Source of the DNA: an uncultured Spartobacteria bacterium
Lineage (GTDB): Bacteria; Verrucomicrobiota; Verrucomicrobiia; Chthoniobacterales; UBA6821
Assembly: GCA_903858595.1 (NCBI GenBank)
Contig: CAIOJL010000030.1
Location: 1 to 41,723, forward strand
Direction of reading: 5' to 3'
DNA: 41,723 bases
In this document: piece by piece, positions 8,092 through 18,640 of the stretch
How the letters are laid out: each line of letters begins with the position of its first letter
How positions within the stretch are numbered: the first letter of the stretch is position 1
Notes under the pieces: generated by a model
What the model saw: the letters and a program-made list of their open reading frames with translations, nothing else
Told to the model about the DNA's origin: nothing
Databases searched by the model: none
Program-made: the position numbers and the translations under genes

Positions 8092-10662
8092 CTACTTTGT
8101 CTTAAAGACGAGTTCCCCACCGGCAACATCCGCCTTGATGATCTGACCCTCGTGGATTTTCCCATCCAGGATCTCCATGCTGAGGGGATCGAGAATCTTC
8201 TGCTGGATGACGCGCTTGAGCGGACGGGCGCCGTAGGCGGGATCGTAGCCCTCCTTGGACAGATAAGCGCGGGCCTTGTCGCTAAGCTCAAGTTGGATCT
8301 TCTGCTTGCCGAGGCGCGCGGAGAGACGGACGAGCTGGATATCGACAATCTTGCCGATCTCCTTGTCGGTAAGTCGGTCGAAGATAACGATCTCATCGAC
8401 GCGGTTCAGAAACTCGGGGCGGAAGTGACCTCGAAGCGCCTCCATGACGCGCTTGTTCCGTTCCTCGACAGCCAGATCCTCCATGATGTATTGGCTGCCG
8501 ATGTTGCTAGTCATGATGATAACGGTGTTCTTGAAGTCCACAGTGCGACCCTGACCATCGGTAATCCGTCCGTCATCGAGGACCTGAAGGAGGACATTGA
8601 AGACATCGCCGTGGGCCTTCTCCACCTCATCGAAGAGGATCACGGAGTATGGCTTCCGGCGGACCGCCTCGCTGAGCTGGCCACCCTCCTCGTAACCCAC
8701 GTATCCGGGGGGAGCTCCGATGAGACGTGCCACGGTGTGCTTCTCCATGTACTCGGACATGTCGAGCCGGACGATGGCGTTCTCGTTGTCAAAAAGGAAC
8801 TCGGCTAGGGCCTTGGAAAGCTCGGTCTTACCGACACCCGTGGGGCCAAGGAACATGAAGGAACCTATGGGGCGGTTCTCTTCCTGGAGGCCGGCGCGGG
8901 CACGGCGGACGGCGTTGGAAACGGCCTTGATGGCCTGAGCCTGTCCCACCACACGTTCGATGAGGCGCTCCTCCATCTTGACGAGTTTTTGCCTCTCTCC
9001 CTCCTGGAGGTTGGAGACGGGGATACCGGTCCAGACGGAGACCACCTTGGCGATATCCTCTTCGGTAACCTCTTCCTGGAGTAGTGCGGATTGGCCGCTC
9101 TTGGCGAGCTTGGCATTGTGCTCTTCGAGCTTGGTTTGCAATTCCGGAATGCGCCCGTACTGGATCTCGCTCGCCTTGGCGAAATCACCCTGACGTTGGG
9201 CGATCACAAGCTCGTTCTTCATCGCTTCGATCTGCTCGTTGATCTTCTGCGACTTGCCGATCTCTTCCTTCTCCTTCTGCCAGCGGGCCTTCAGTCCCGA
9301 TCCGGTTTCCTTAGTCTCGGCGAGTTCCTTCTCGAGCTTCTCCAGGCGCTCTTTACTGGCGTCATCCTTCTCCTTACGAAGAGCCTGGCGCTCCATCTCG
9401 AGCATCATGATTTGACGCTCCATCTGGTCGATCTCGGTCGGCATCGACTCGATCTCGATCTTCAGACGGGAAGCGGCCTCGTCGATCAGATCGACAGCCT
9501 TGTCGGGAAGGAAGCGGTCGGAGATGTAGCGGTGGGAAAGGACTGCGGCTGCGACCAGAGCGGCATCCTGGATACGGACGCCGTGGTGGACCTCGTAGCG
9601 CTCCTTGAGGCCGCGCAGGATGGCAATCGTGTCCTCGACACTCGGTTCGTCGACCTTTACGGGCTGGAAGCGGCGCTCCAAAGCGGCATCCTTCTCGATG
9701 TACTTGCGGTACTCGTCGAGGGTGGTGGCACCGATCGTGCGGAGTTCTCCGCGGGCAAGCTGGGGTTTGAGGAGATTGGAAGCATCCATCGATCCCTCGG
9801 CGGCACCCGCGCCGACGATGGTGTGAAGCTCGTCGATGAAGAGGATGATCTCTCCCTCCGAAGCCGTGACTTCCTTGAGGAAAGCCTTCAGACGGTCCTC
9901 GAACTCACCTCGGAACTTGGCTCCAGCCACCATCGCACCGATATCCATGGCGACCAGGCGCTTGTTCTTGAGCGAATCGGGAACATCCCCGCTGACGATG
10001 CGGCGAGCCAGTCCCTCGACGATGGCCGTCTTGCCGACGCCGGGTTCGCCGATAAGCACGGGGTTGTTCTTGGTGCGCCTCGAGAGGACCTGCATGGTGC
10101 GGCGGATCTCCTCGTCGCGTCCGATGACGGGATCGATTTTCCCCTTGCGGGCAAGCTCGGTGATGTCGCGGCCGTATTTCTCCAGTGTCTGGTATTTTCC
10201 TTCGGGGTTCTGGTCGGTGACACGCTGACTGCCGCGGATCTCGACCAAGGCCTTCATCAGCGCCTGATGAGTGATGCCGATTTCTTGGAGCAACTTGGCG
10301 ACGGCGTTTTTCTCCTGGCTCAGGGCCAGAAGGTAGTGCTCCGCGGAAAGAAACTCATCCTTGAGCTTCGCCATCTCCCCCTCGGCGGAGTCGATGGACT
10401 TGCGGAGTTCCTTGCCGACAAAGGGCTGGGCACCTCCATGCACCTTGGGCAGAGCTGCGGAGGCCGACTCGAGCTTGGCAATGAAAGGCTGAACAACCAC
10501 TCCCATCTTCTCCAGAACGGGACGGGTGAGGCCTTCGCTCTGGGCGAGTAGCGAGAGCAGGAAATGTTCGTTCCCGATCTCTTGCTGGCCAAGACCGGAG
10601 GCGATGTCGATCGCACCGTTGAAGGCCTCCTGCATCTTGGCTGTAAATTTATCGGGTTTCAT
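8092..10662 (-). CDS. clpB: ATP-dependent chaperone ClpB
   Basis: Two AAA+ domains ([30 protein letters not shown]), long ClpB middle coiled coil and Clp_N repeats. Confidence 0.98.
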   Translation of the reverse strand: MKPDKFTAKMQEAFNGAIDIASGLGQQEIGNEHFLLSLLAQSEGLTRPVLEKMGVVVQPFIAKLESASAALPKVHGGAQPFVGKELRKSIDSAEGEMAKLKDEFLSAEHYLLALSQEKNAVAKLLQEIGITHQALMKALVEIRGSQRVTDQNPEGKYQTLEKYGRDITELARKGKIDPVIGRDEEIRRTMQVLSRRTKNNPVLIGEPGVGKTAIVEGLARRIVSGDVPDSLKNKRLVAMDIGAMVAGAKFRGEFEDRLKAFLKEVTASEGEIILFIDELHTIVGAGAAEGSMDASNLLKPQLARGELRTIGATTLDEYRKYIEKDAALERRFQPVKVDEPSVEDTIAILRGLKERYEVHHGVRIQDAALVAAAVLSHRYISDRFLPDKAVDLIDEAASRLKIEIESMPTEIDQMERQIMMLEMERQALRKEKDDASKERLEKLEKELAETKETGSGLKARWQKEKEEIGKSQKINEQIEAMKNELVIAQRQGDFAKASEIQYGRIPELQTKLEEHNAKLAKSGQSALLQEEVTEEDIAKVVSVWTGIPVSNLQEGERQKLVKMEERLIERVVGQAQAIKAVSNAVRRARAGLQEENRPIGSFMFLGPTGVGKTELSKALAEFLFDNENAIVRLDMSEYMEKHTVARLIGAPPGYVGYEEGGQLSEAVRRKPYSVILFDEVEKAHGDVFNVLLQVLDDGRITDGQGRTVDFKNTVIIMTSNIGSQYIMEDLAVEERNKRVMEALRGHFRPEFLNRVDEIVIFDRLTDKEIGKIVDIQLVRLSARLGKQKIQLELSDKARAYLSKEGYDPAYGARPLKRVIQQKILDPLSMEILDGKIHEGQIIKADVAGGELVFKTK

Positions 10663-10680
10663 TGGGGGAGTGCTTATCCG

Positions 10681-11985
10681 CTATTTCCTGATGGGTGGGT
10701 TGAGCTTGATCCCCTTGCGAAGAAAGGTGGGAACGTCGAGATCTTCACCCTCCACGATGGTCGGCTCGCTCTTGTCAAAGCGGCCCCGCTGGTAGGTGTC
10801 CAGGGCAAGCGTTCCCTGCATCTGCTTGGAAGTGGCAGCGACCTTCTTTCCTGACTTGGAAGCAGGCTTTGTCTGAACCGGGAAGAGCTCGTCAGCGCCC
10901 TTTCCCCCTTCGCTGTGTCCTGAGGGCATCTCCTCCTCACCAGTTGGTTGGGGCAATTTTGTCCCAATTGTCGCCATAGTCCCAATCCGACTGATTGGAT
11001 TATTCGCACTATCCGCACCACTTGGTTCGCCGGTTTGGTTGCTTTCACTGTTTTTGAGAGGCTTCTTGATGGTCCCTCCGGAAGAGGCCAGGAGGTAGAG
11101 CTCCAAGGCCGATCCTATGGGCCCATCCGCGCGGACTCCTACTTTTATTTGACAGCTATCACTGGCAATTTGTTCAATTTTACCGACAACAGCCTGAACC
11201 TCCGCAAAGGAAATATCCTTAGCCCCGCGGAGCAGGAGAAGAATCATCGACGACTCCTTGAGGGCCGATCCCTTGCCGGGCAGGGTCAGGAGAGGGCTCT
11301 TCAGGGCTCTTTCCAGCGACTCGTGGAGACGGTTGGATCCCTCGGCCTTCCCGAATCCGAAATGGGTGAGTGTCCCCGGTTTTCCCAGCACATTGTGAAT
11401 GTCAGCACGGGTGATCTTCACGGGTCCCGAAGTGGAGAGCATTCCGGTGAGCGCCAGAAGGGCGGCTAAAAGGGTCCGATCGGAAAGAGCGAAGGCCTCA
11501 CCCACTGCGGCTATCGATGGAGATCCGCTGGAGAGTTGATCATTTCCAATCACGACAACGGCATCACAGATCTCTTCCAGTTTCTCCAAGGCCCGCACGG
11601 CAAGGTCCTTCTTGTGCTTTCCCTCGAAGGAGAAGGGCATGCCGACACAGGCCATCGTGGTCAATCCAGCCGACTTGGCACGAATGGCCAAGGCCGAAAG
11701 AAGGAATGAACCTGTCTCCCCCCCGAGACCACCGCAAAGAATGACAACGGAAGCCCCCTCAACGATTCGGCCGAACTCCTCGTCAATCATGCGGAAACCC
11801 TCCCCCGGATCTCCCTCGGGCACCTCGATTTTGTCACGGACAATGGAGGCGTTAAGCGAATCGGGATCATTGTTGACGGCCAGAAGTCCGGTCATGCCCG
11901 GATACTCGACGGAAAGCAGGTCGAGCACGGTGACTCCGGCATTGCCAACACCGACCAGGATGCGACGGGATGGTGAGATGCTCAT
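10681..11985 (-). CDS. ftsZ: Cell division protein FtsZ (divergent)
   Basis: FtsZ/tubulin-like GTPase: MPFSFEGKHKKDLAVRALEKLEEICDAVVVIGNDQL; C-terminal peptide DLDVPTFLRKG; located directly after ftsQ-ftsA. Nucleotide-binding loops diverge. Confidence 0.9.
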   Translation of the reverse strand: MSISPSRRILVGVGNAGVTVLDLLSVEYPGMTGLLAVNNDPDSLNASIVRDKIEVPEGDPGEGFRMIDEEFGRIVEGASVVILCGGLGGETGSFLLSALAIRAKSAGLTTMACVGMPFSFEGKHKKDLAVRALEKLEEICDAVVVIGNDQLSSGSPSIAAVGEAFALSDRTLLAALLALTGMLSTSGPVKITRADIHNVLGKPGTLTHFGFGKAEGSNRLHESLERALKSPLLTLPGKGSALKESSMILLLLRGAKDISFAEVQAVVGKIEQIASDSCQIKVGVRADGPIGSALELYLLASSGGTIKKPLKNSESNQTGEPSGADSANNPISRIGTMATIGTKLPQPTGEEEMPSGHSEGGKGADELFPVQTKPASKSGKKVAATSKQMQGTLALDTYQRGRFDKSEPTIVEGEDLDVPTFLRKGIKLNPPIRK

Positions 11986-13205
11986 GGGGAACGTTTCTTG
12001 AAGAGGTTGCCAAGTCCTTGAGTGAGCCGATCGATCATGCTCTCAGGCGCGATGTTCTTGGTCACGAGCCTCGCGTATTTGGTCAGTCCGATTGCGGTAG
12101 AGTATTGCGGGTCCTCGAAGATCTGGGTGGCTCCACTGACATTACGGGCGCGTGTGAGCTCCACCGGAATGTCAAAGATCTCCTCGGCGACCTGGGCAAT
12201 TCCCTTCAGCTTGGAACAGCCCCCGGTGATCATGACTCCCCGGATAAGATCCAACATTCCCTCGCCGGAAGACTCGATGTCGCGACGGATCAGTTCGAAG
12301 ATTTCCTTCACACGGAGGTGAATGATCGTTTCGAGAGAAGTGCGGTCGACATCGCAACCGAGGAATCTGGGGTCGTTCTTCAGCGAGATAATCCCACCCT
12401 GGGAACCTGCCGCATCGGCTGCTGAACCTTCCTCGATCTTGAGAAGTTCAGCCCTAGCAATCGGAAGCCTCAGTCCCACGGAAATATCATTGGTGATGTG
12501 GTCACCTCCCAAGGCCAGCACGCCGCTATGGCGGATGGCGCCGTCGATATAGACCAGGTAATCGGTCGTTCCACCCCCGATATCGATCATAAGGGCCCCG
12601 TAGTTCTTCTGATCCTGGGAAAGAACAACTTGGGCGCTGGCAAGCGAACTGAGCACGACATCCTCGATGCCGATCTTCAGCGACTCGATACAGCGGAGCG
12701 TGTTGTGGATGCGCGTCTTGATTCCGTGAACAATGTGAAAATCTGCCTCCAGCAGCGCTCCTTCCGACTTGAGGGGATCGATGACGTTCTGATTCCCATC
12801 GACGTGATAGGCCTGAAGAATGGTGTGGAGAAAGGTATTCGGTGTGGGAATGGCAACCTCCTTCGCGTTCACCTCCACGGCCTCCAGATCCTCGGGTTCG
12901 ATCTGCCTCTCGCCGGGAAGGGCCAGAGAGCCGCGGTTATTGAAGCTCGCCAGATGAGATCCCGTGATCGCGACCCAGACGTTGCCGATTTCAACATTCG
13001 TCTTGTCTTCGGCATCGAGGATCGCCTCGCGGACGCACTCGGTGACGGTCTCCATATCGACGATCTCCCCCTTGCGCACGCCTCGTGACGGGGTCTCCCC
13101 CACCCCGAGAATGCTGATTTGATCATCGGCCCTGGCTTCAGCGACGATGACGCTGATCTTCGTCGTTCCGATCTCTAGTCCCACAAAGATTTGCTCGTTG
13201 GCCAT
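11982..13205 (-). CDS. ftsA: Cell division protein FtsA
   Basis: IFVGLEIGTTKISVIVAE, ALMIDIGGGTTDYLVY, GVMITGGCSKLKGI; C-terminal amphipathic GLGNLFKKRSP. Confidence 0.97.
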   Translation of the reverse strand: MANEQIFVGLEIGTTKISVIVAEARADDQISILGVGETPSRGVRKGEIVDMETVTECVREAILDAEDKTNVEIGNVWVAITGSHLASFNNRGSLALPGERQIEPEDLEAVEVNAKEVAIPTPNTFLHTILQAYHVDGNQNVIDPLKSEGALLEADFHIVHGIKTRIHNTLRCIESLKIGIEDVVLSSLASAQVVLSQDQKNYGALMIDIGGGTTDYLVYIDGAIRHSGVLALGGDHITNDISVGLRLPIARAELLKIEEGSAADAAGSQGGIISLKNDPRFLGCDVDRTSLETIIHLRVKEIFELIRRDIESSGEGMLDLIRGVMITGGCSKLKGIAQVAEEIFDIPVELTRARNVSGATQIFEDPQYSTAIGLTKYARLVTKNIAPESMIDRLTQGLGNLFKKRSP

Positions 13206-13229
13206 GGCGAAAAAATGGGTTGCCGGGGG

Positions 13230-14204
13230 CTAGTTGTGCTTCGGAGCTTTTTTAGAGGAGGCGACGGGTGCTATTTTGTCAGACACCTGCTCGGGCGTAA
13301 GCACAAAAGTCACGGGCGTATTGCGGCTAACCATGAGATTTGCGGTCTGGATTCTGCGGCCTGTTTCCTGGCAATGGTCGAGCAACTTGCGAAGCCGCTC
13401 GAGTTGCGACGGTAGATCGGCCTCTCCAAGGGTCCCGAACGTGAATTTAGCATTCGAGGCATCGGTCACGATGGCGGCATAGGGCTTGGAAACATCGATC
13501 GATCTGATCTTGAAAGTCTCTTCGGGAAGTTCGGAAAGCGCCTGCCTCAGCAGCAGGGCCGTAGAGATTGACGGATTCTCTAGTTTCTTACCTGGGACCG
13601 CGTTGCCCAGAGAAACGCCTCGAACTAAGGGAAGACCCAGAAATTTGTCATCGAGTCTGGCGGGACGCATCATCACGCCCTCCTTGTCGCAGAAGAAACT
13701 CTTACCGGGGCTGAACGATTCACCGGCGGATGCTTCAGTCTCTCCCGGTGCCACAAACAGAAAAACGGGCGCCCGCGGCTCCAGCCCCACCTCGATAGTG
13801 TCGGGCAATGTCTTTTCGATACTCACGGAGCGGACCTCGGGAAGGGCGGCCAGTTTCTGGTTCGCCTGCTCAAGGTCGAGGCCGAAGATATTCTTTCCCT
13901 CGGTGAAGCCCGTCAGGTTCACCAACTCCTCCTGGGTCAGAACCCCGTTGAGGTGGGTGACGAGGTGCTTAAGATTATACTCGGGGTTCTTGAAAAAGAA
14001 TTTCCCGCAAGCGATCCGCGCTCCGGCGGCCAGCAAGCCGACCACGACAACGATGGAGAATGCTTTCCAAAGGAAACCGCTCGCCTTGCCGCGATGCTGA
14101 CGTTTCATGCTAGCCGTTCGCACATTCACCTCGAGGAGGTGCTGACGGCGTGCGGGGCCGACTCCTTTACGTCTATTTCCTCCGGTATTGCGTCGTGTGT
14201 TCAT
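13230..14204 (-). CDS. ftsQ: Cell division protein FtsQ (POTRA domain)
   Basis: Single TM, POTRA-like region (NLTGFTEGKNIFGLDLEQANQKLAALPEVRSVSIEKTLPDTIEVGLEPRAP); between ddl and ftsA. Start at 14204 gives an ATGA overlap with ddl. Confidence 0.88.
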   Translation of the reverse strand: MNTRRNTGGNRRKGVGPARRQHLLEVNVRTASMKRQHRGKASGFLWKAFSIVVVVGLLAAGARIACGKFFFKNPEYNLKHLVTHLNGVLTQEELVNLTGFTEGKNIFGLDLEQANQKLAALPEVRSVSIEKTLPDTIEVGLEPRAPVFLFVAPGETEASAGESFSPGKSFFCDKEGVMMRPARLDDKFLGLPLVRGVSLGNAVPGKKLENPSISTALLLRQALSELPEETFKIRSIDVSKPYAAIVTDASNAKFTFGTLGEADLPSQLERLRKLLDHCQETGRRIQTANLMVSRNTPVTFVLTPEQVSDKIAPVASSKKAPKHN

Positions 14205-15130
14205 GCGCTGGCGGTTCGGGCCGTGAGTGATCGTTCCGCTATTCTGCAGCAAAGGGCTGTAAAATCGAGCCCCATGGCGGCTGCTGCTTTGGGAAGCAGA
14301 CTGGTTTCCGTCATTCCGGGGATGGTGTTGATTTCTAAAACGGTGGGGCCGGCGGAGGAGAGCAGGACGTCAACCCGGCTGTAGACGCTCAGCCCTAGAG
14401 CGCGCACCGCGGCGAGCGCCACTCCCTGCACGGCTTCTGTCTCCGAGGAAGAGAGGGGTGCTGGCACTAGATACTCCGTGGCTCCCTTGGTATACTTGTT
14501 GGTGTAGTCGTAAAATCCTTCGTTCGGCTTGATCTCAACCACAGGCAGCACCTGATCTCCGATCACACCCACGGTCAGTTCCCTTCCCGACACTAACTCC
14601 TCGACAAGGATCTCCTCACCGTAAAGGCGACAGTCCGCAAGGGCCTGGTCGATTCCAGCAGGCTCATGGATGAGATGAACTCCAACACTCGATCCCTGAC
14701 GTGGAGCCTTGATGACGATAGGCAGGAGCAGCGATGGCCGGACTCCTGTCTTAGAGCTCAGGATTTCGTAACAGGGAGTCGGCACACCGGCTTTCACCAA
14801 AGCCTGCTTGGTGAGGATCTTGTCAAAGGCCACACGACTCTGCGCCCCCCCCTCACCCGTATAAGCAATGCCGCGTTCGTCGAGCACTTGCTGGAGTCCT
14901 CCATCCTCGCCAAAGGTTCCATGGATCAGGTTGAAGACAAGTTCGGTCCCTTCCGGAATAACAACCTCCGTGCCAGCAAGCTCGATCTCCTCGACATGCG
15001 CTCCGGCATTCCTGAGTGCAGCAGCAACGGAGGCTCCGGAGCGAAGAGAAACCTCACGCTCGGAACCCGGTCCTCCCTTTAGAACAACAAGAAAACGGTT
15101 ACGAGGATTGAAGGAGAGTTCAGTGGCCAT
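14201..15130 (-). CDS. ddl: D-alanine--D-alanine ligase
   Basis: VVLKGGPGSEREVSLRSG, NLIHGTFGEDGGLQ, EEILVEELVSGRELTVGV, LEINTIPGMTETSLLPKAA. Confidence 0.95.
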   Translation of the reverse strand: MATELSFNPRNRFLVVLKGGPGSEREVSLRSGASVAAALRNAGAHVEEIELAGTEVVIPEGTELVFNLIHGTFGEDGGLQQVLDERGIAYTGEGGAQSRVAFDKILTKQALVKAGVPTPCYEILSSKTGVRPSLLLPIVIKAPRQGSSVGVHLIHEPAGIDQALADCRLYGEEILVEELVSGRELTVGVIGDQVLPVVEIKPNEGFYDYTNKYTKGATEYLVPAPLSSSETEAVQGVALAAVRALGLSVYSRVDVLLSSAGPTVLEINTIPGMTETSLLPKAAAAMGLDFTALCCRIAERSLTARTASA

Positions 15131-17501
15131 GGGTATTTTCGTGATTTTCCGGTTCTTCACCGATGATAGAGACCTCCGTCTCCAGCTCAATCCCACGCTC
15201 CAGACGAGCCCGATCTTGGATTCGGCTGATCAGGGCAAGGATCTCGCCAGCCGTGGCGCCGCCGTTATTGACAATGAAATTTGCATGGACTTCGGAGACG
15301 CGGGCACCACCGATAGCGCTGTTCTTGAGTCCCAGTTCGTCGATCAGTTTACCAGCGGAGATCCCACCGGGATTTTTGAAGATGCAGCCGGCACTGGCCG
15401 CCACAGGCTGGGTTTCCTTACGGTGGCGAAGCGACTCGCCGAGGAGATCGTCGATCTTTTCGGTGCCAGCCAATTCTCCGGAGAGCGTGGCCGAGAGCGC
15501 GTAATGGTCATGCAGAACCGGGACATCGCGGTAGCGCACTTCGATCTCTTCCGGGGTACGGGAAACGATATTTCCATCACGATCGGCAAACCGGATCCTG
15601 ACGACCTGGTCGAATGTCTGAACCCCCATCGCGCCGGCATTCATGCGCAAAGCCCCGCCCAGGTTTCCCGGAATGCCGTCCATCCATTCAAACCCCGTAA
15701 GGCCGGCATTGCGGGCGACGGCAGCCAGTTGCTTCAGGCGGATCCCGACCCCGGCGACAACCTCATTCCGATCCACCGAGGCCTCGGCAAAGCAACCCTT
15801 AGACAAATGGGCGACCACGCCGGGAAACCCGCCGTCCCGGACAATCAAATTGGATCCGCGACCCATGACCATAAAGGGTATTCCCTCGTCGTGGCAGAGG
15901 CGGACCAGTTCCGCAAACCCTTCCTCACTCTCGGGCTCCACCCAAAAACGCGCTGGCCCGCCGACCCTCATCGATGTGTGACGGGAAAGCGGTTCGGACA
16001 TTTTGATGACACCCGGACCCATGGCCTTGCGGAGTTTTCCACGCAGGACCAATTCCCGGGCGATCAGCAGGCCTGCCTCATGGATATTTCCCGCGCCGAG
16101 GGTGATTACCAGATCTCCTTCTTTAAGAGAGGCCGCGGCAGCCCATCCCGCCTCCAGCACAGAAGCGGCGCGCATCATTCCCTGATGCCCTTCGACACGG
16201 GCTGCCTCCACCAAGCTCCCTGCGTCAACTCCCGGTATGGGGGATTCGCCGGCGGGATAGATAGGGGCGACAAAGACAAGGTCAGCATCTCCAAAGGACC
16301 TTCCGAATTCGGCTTTGAGGGAAGCTGTGCGGGAATAACGATGTGGCTGGAAGAGAACCACGAGACGGCCCTCTCCTCTAATTTCCCCTTCTTGCCCGGG
16401 GTTACGAAGGGCAACCCTGGCCGTCGCAAGCGTTGCCGTAATTTCGGTGGGATGATGGCCATAATCGTCAAAAACTCGGAATTCATGATCCTCATACTTG
16501 AGCTCAAACCGGCGCTTAGCTCCACGGAAGGCTTCCAACGAGGAGGCGATGACGGAAAAGGAAATTCCCAAGTCGGTCGCCAGCGCAATCACCAGGAGGG
16601 CATTCTGGGCATTATGCAACCCGGGAATCCCGAGATGGACACGCCCAAGCAATTCCCCACCATGGAATACCTCAAAGCGGATTGTGAGCCCCGACTGCTC
16701 GATCTTCCCTAGGCGATAATGGCAGAGGGAACCTGTCCCCACAGGAACAGCCCCAGGGTGCGTGGAACAGATACGCGTCGCCCCGGGATCGTCGGCCCAG
16801 AAATAGACCTTGCCGGAAGTCTGGCCGAGCAGTTTGGAAAAAACCGCATCGATCGCGGCGAGATCCCGGTAATGGTCGAGATGCTCGGGTTCGATGTTGA
16901 GCACCAGCGCATGACGCGGGTGGTAATGGACCAGCGTCCCATCGCTTTCGTCCCCCTCGGCCACCAGATGAGTCCCTTCGGAGTCCCAACAGGCATTCGT
17001 GCCGAGGATGGGGATCTCGGCCCCGACATAGTGGGAAGGCTTGAGCCCGCCCGCCCGCAGGACATGGGCGGCCATGGCGGAAGTCGTGGTTTTTCCGTGC
17101 ATCCCGCAAACCACCACGCCTTGCTTGCCGGTCATCACGGCGGCCAGAACTTCGGCCCGGCGTACCATCGGCTTCTTATGAGCCAGAGCAGCGTCAAAGG
17201 CCGGATTGCCGGCATGGATAGCGGAAGAAAAAATTACCAGTTCGGCATCACCGACCATGCGGGTGCCGTGGGGAGACTCAAAATCGAGCCCCTTGCGACA
17301 CAGACGTTCCACTTCCTGGGTGTCGACCTTGTCCGAACCGCTGACACGATGACCGAGGGCCAGAAGAAGCGCCGCAATGCCACTCATCCCGGAACCGGCT
17401 ACTCCGATGAGATGGATGCGACGTGATGCGGGGCCCAGAAGGAATGAAGCCAGTTCCGCATCCTCAAGCCGGACGCCAGCGCCTCTCCTCTCTGAAATCA
17501 T
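15120..17501 (-). CDS. murC-murB: Fused UDP-N-acetylmuramate--L-alanine ligase / UDP-N-acetylenolpyruvoylglucosamine reductase (MurC-MurB)
   Basis: N-terminal MurC (IHLIGVAGSGMSGIAALLLALGHRVSGSD, GKTTTSAM, FDDYGHHPTEI) fused in frame to MurB (HTSMRVGGPARFW, RGSNLIVRDGG, GIPGNLGGALRMNAGA, GCIFKNP). Confidence 0.96.
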   Translation of the reverse strand: MISERRGAGVRLEDAELASFLLGPASRRIHLIGVAGSGMSGIAALLLALGHRVSGSDKVDTQEVERLCRKGLDFESPHGTRMVGDAELVIFSSAIHAGNPAFDAALAHKKPMVRRAEVLAAVMTGKQGVVVCGMHGKTTTSAMAAHVLRAGGLKPSHYVGAEIPILGTNACWDSEGTHLVAEGDESDGTLVHYHPRHALVLNIEPEHLDHYRDLAAIDAVFSKLLGQTSGKVYFWADDPGATRICSTHPGAVPVGTGSLCHYRLGKIEQSGLTIRFEVFHGGELLGRVHLGIPGLHNAQNALLVIALATDLGISFSVIASSLEAFRGAKRRFELKYEDHEFRVFDDYGHHPTEITATLATARVALRNPGQEGEIRGEGRLVVLFQPHRYSRTASLKAEFGRSFGDADLVFVAPIYPAGESPIPGVDAGSLVEAARVEGHQGMMRAASVLEAGWAAAASLKEGDLVITLGAGNIHEAGLLIARELVLRGKLRKAMGPGVIKMSEPLSRHTSMRVGGPARFWVEPESEEGFAELVRLCHDEGIPFMVMGRGSNLIVRDGGFPGVVAHLSKGCFAEASVDRNEVVAGVGIRLKQLAAVARNAGLTGFEWMDGIPGNLGGALRMNAGAMGVQTFDQVVRIRFADRDGNIVSRTPEEIEVRYRDVPVLHDHYALSATLSGELAGTEKIDDLLGESLRHRKETQPVAASAGCIFKNPGGISAGKLIDELGLKNSAIGGARVSEVHANFIVNNGGATAGEILALISRIQDRARLERGIELETEVSIIGEEPENHENTHGH

Positions 17502-18631
17502 CGGGCAGCCTCCCGGGTTACGATCCCCTGCTCCATGACGTCGGCGACAAGTCCCGCGGCACCGCATGGCAGAACGGAGCCTGCTGCTGCAGCCATGCGC
17601 TCGCGGCGCCTCACGTCGGTGAGGAGATTCCGAACCAAGAGAGCGAAGGATTCCGGGTCAGCCGTCTTTTCCTCAATGAGCTCAGCGGCACCGGCATCCC
17701 GGAAGGCCTCCGCATTGCGATGCTGATGCAGATCCGCTGCAAAGGGGAAGGGAATCAGGAGTGACGGAAGTGAGAATTGCGAAATCTCGCTGAGGCTTGC
17801 CGCACCGGCACGCGACACCACAAGGTCGGCAGCGGAATAAGCTTGTTCCATCCGGTGATGGAAGGAAGCGACATGAGAGGCAATTCCCTCCCTTTGGTAA
17901 TTGATGGCAGCCAGGTTGTCATCGCGCTCACCGGTGAGATGAATGATTTGCAGGGGCTTGTTCTCTTCGTTGCGGAAATCCTTCAGAAAAGCTGCCGAGC
18001 GGAAGAGGAGCTGGTTGATTCCGGCTGCACCCTGGCTCCCACCCATCACCAGGAGTGTCGGTAGTTTCGGATCCAGACCGAATGCGGAACGCGCCTCCCC
18101 CTTGGGAAGCGAGGTCCCGAGATTACGGCGCACCGGAGTTCCTGTCACGATGCAGGAGCTCTTCGGAAAGGAGGGTTCACAGACCTTCAATCCCAGCAGA
18201 ACGCGGTCCGTCCAACGTGAGGCGAGACGGTTAGCCCGTCCGGCAATCGCATTGGACTCGTGCAGGTAGCAGGGAATGCCGGAGAGACGCGCCGCCAACA
18301 GCGGAGCTGCGGAGGTAAATCCCCCCATCCCAAGGACGCCGGCGGGCTGATAGCGCGAGTAGAGCTGCCTGCAGGTGCTGAAGCTCTCCCAACTCCGCTT
18401 TAGGAACCGTAGAAATGCCGGGGAGAGGATCGCGGGCATTCCGATGGAGGGAAGCTTCTCACACCGGAACTCGGCATGATCCCTCAGCGCCACAGCATCG
18501 ATCTCCTTCTCCGAGACAAGCAACAGAACCTCGTGGCCGCGTTCATGCAGGACCTCGGCGACCGCAAGGCCTGGAAAGAGATGGCCTCCGGTACCACCGC
18601 AGGCAATGACGAATTGTTTGGGGACCGCCAT
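17498..18631 (-). CDS. murG: UDP-GlcNAc:undecaprenyl-PP-MurNAc-pentapeptide GlcNAc transferase
   Basis: IACGGTGGHLFPGLAVAEVL, GMGGFTSAAPLLAARLSGIPCYLHESNAIAGRANR, VMGGSQGAAGIN. Confidence 0.97.
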   Translation of the reverse strand: MAVPKQFVIACGGTGGHLFPGLAVAEVLHERGHEVLLLVSEKEIDAVALRDHAEFRCEKLPSIGMPAILSPAFLRFLKRSWESFSTCRQLYSRYQPAGVLGMGGFTSAAPLLAARLSGIPCYLHESNAIAGRANRLASRWTDRVLLGLKVCEPSFPKSSCIVTGTPVRRNLGTSLPKGEARSAFGLDPKLPTLLVMGGSQGAAGINQLLFRSAAFLKDFRNEENKPLQIIHLTGERDDNLAAINYQREGIASHVASFHHRMEQAYSAADLVVSRAGAASLSEISQFSLPSLLIPFPFAADLHQHRNAEAFRDAGAAELIEEKTADPESFALLVRNLLTDVRRRERMAAAAGSVLPCGAAGLVADVMEQGIVTREAAR

Positions 18632-18640
18632 GCGTGATTC

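Noticed and set aside
9091-10551. 486-aa ORF on the + strand opposite clpB
   Set aside because: Antisense shadow ORF of a well-conserved coding region; no recognisable domain, and clpB on the minus strand explains the sequence.
14868-16712. 614-aa ORF on the + strand opposite murC-murB
   Set aside because: Antisense shadow of the confidently identified MurC-MurB fusion; composition not protein-like for any known family.
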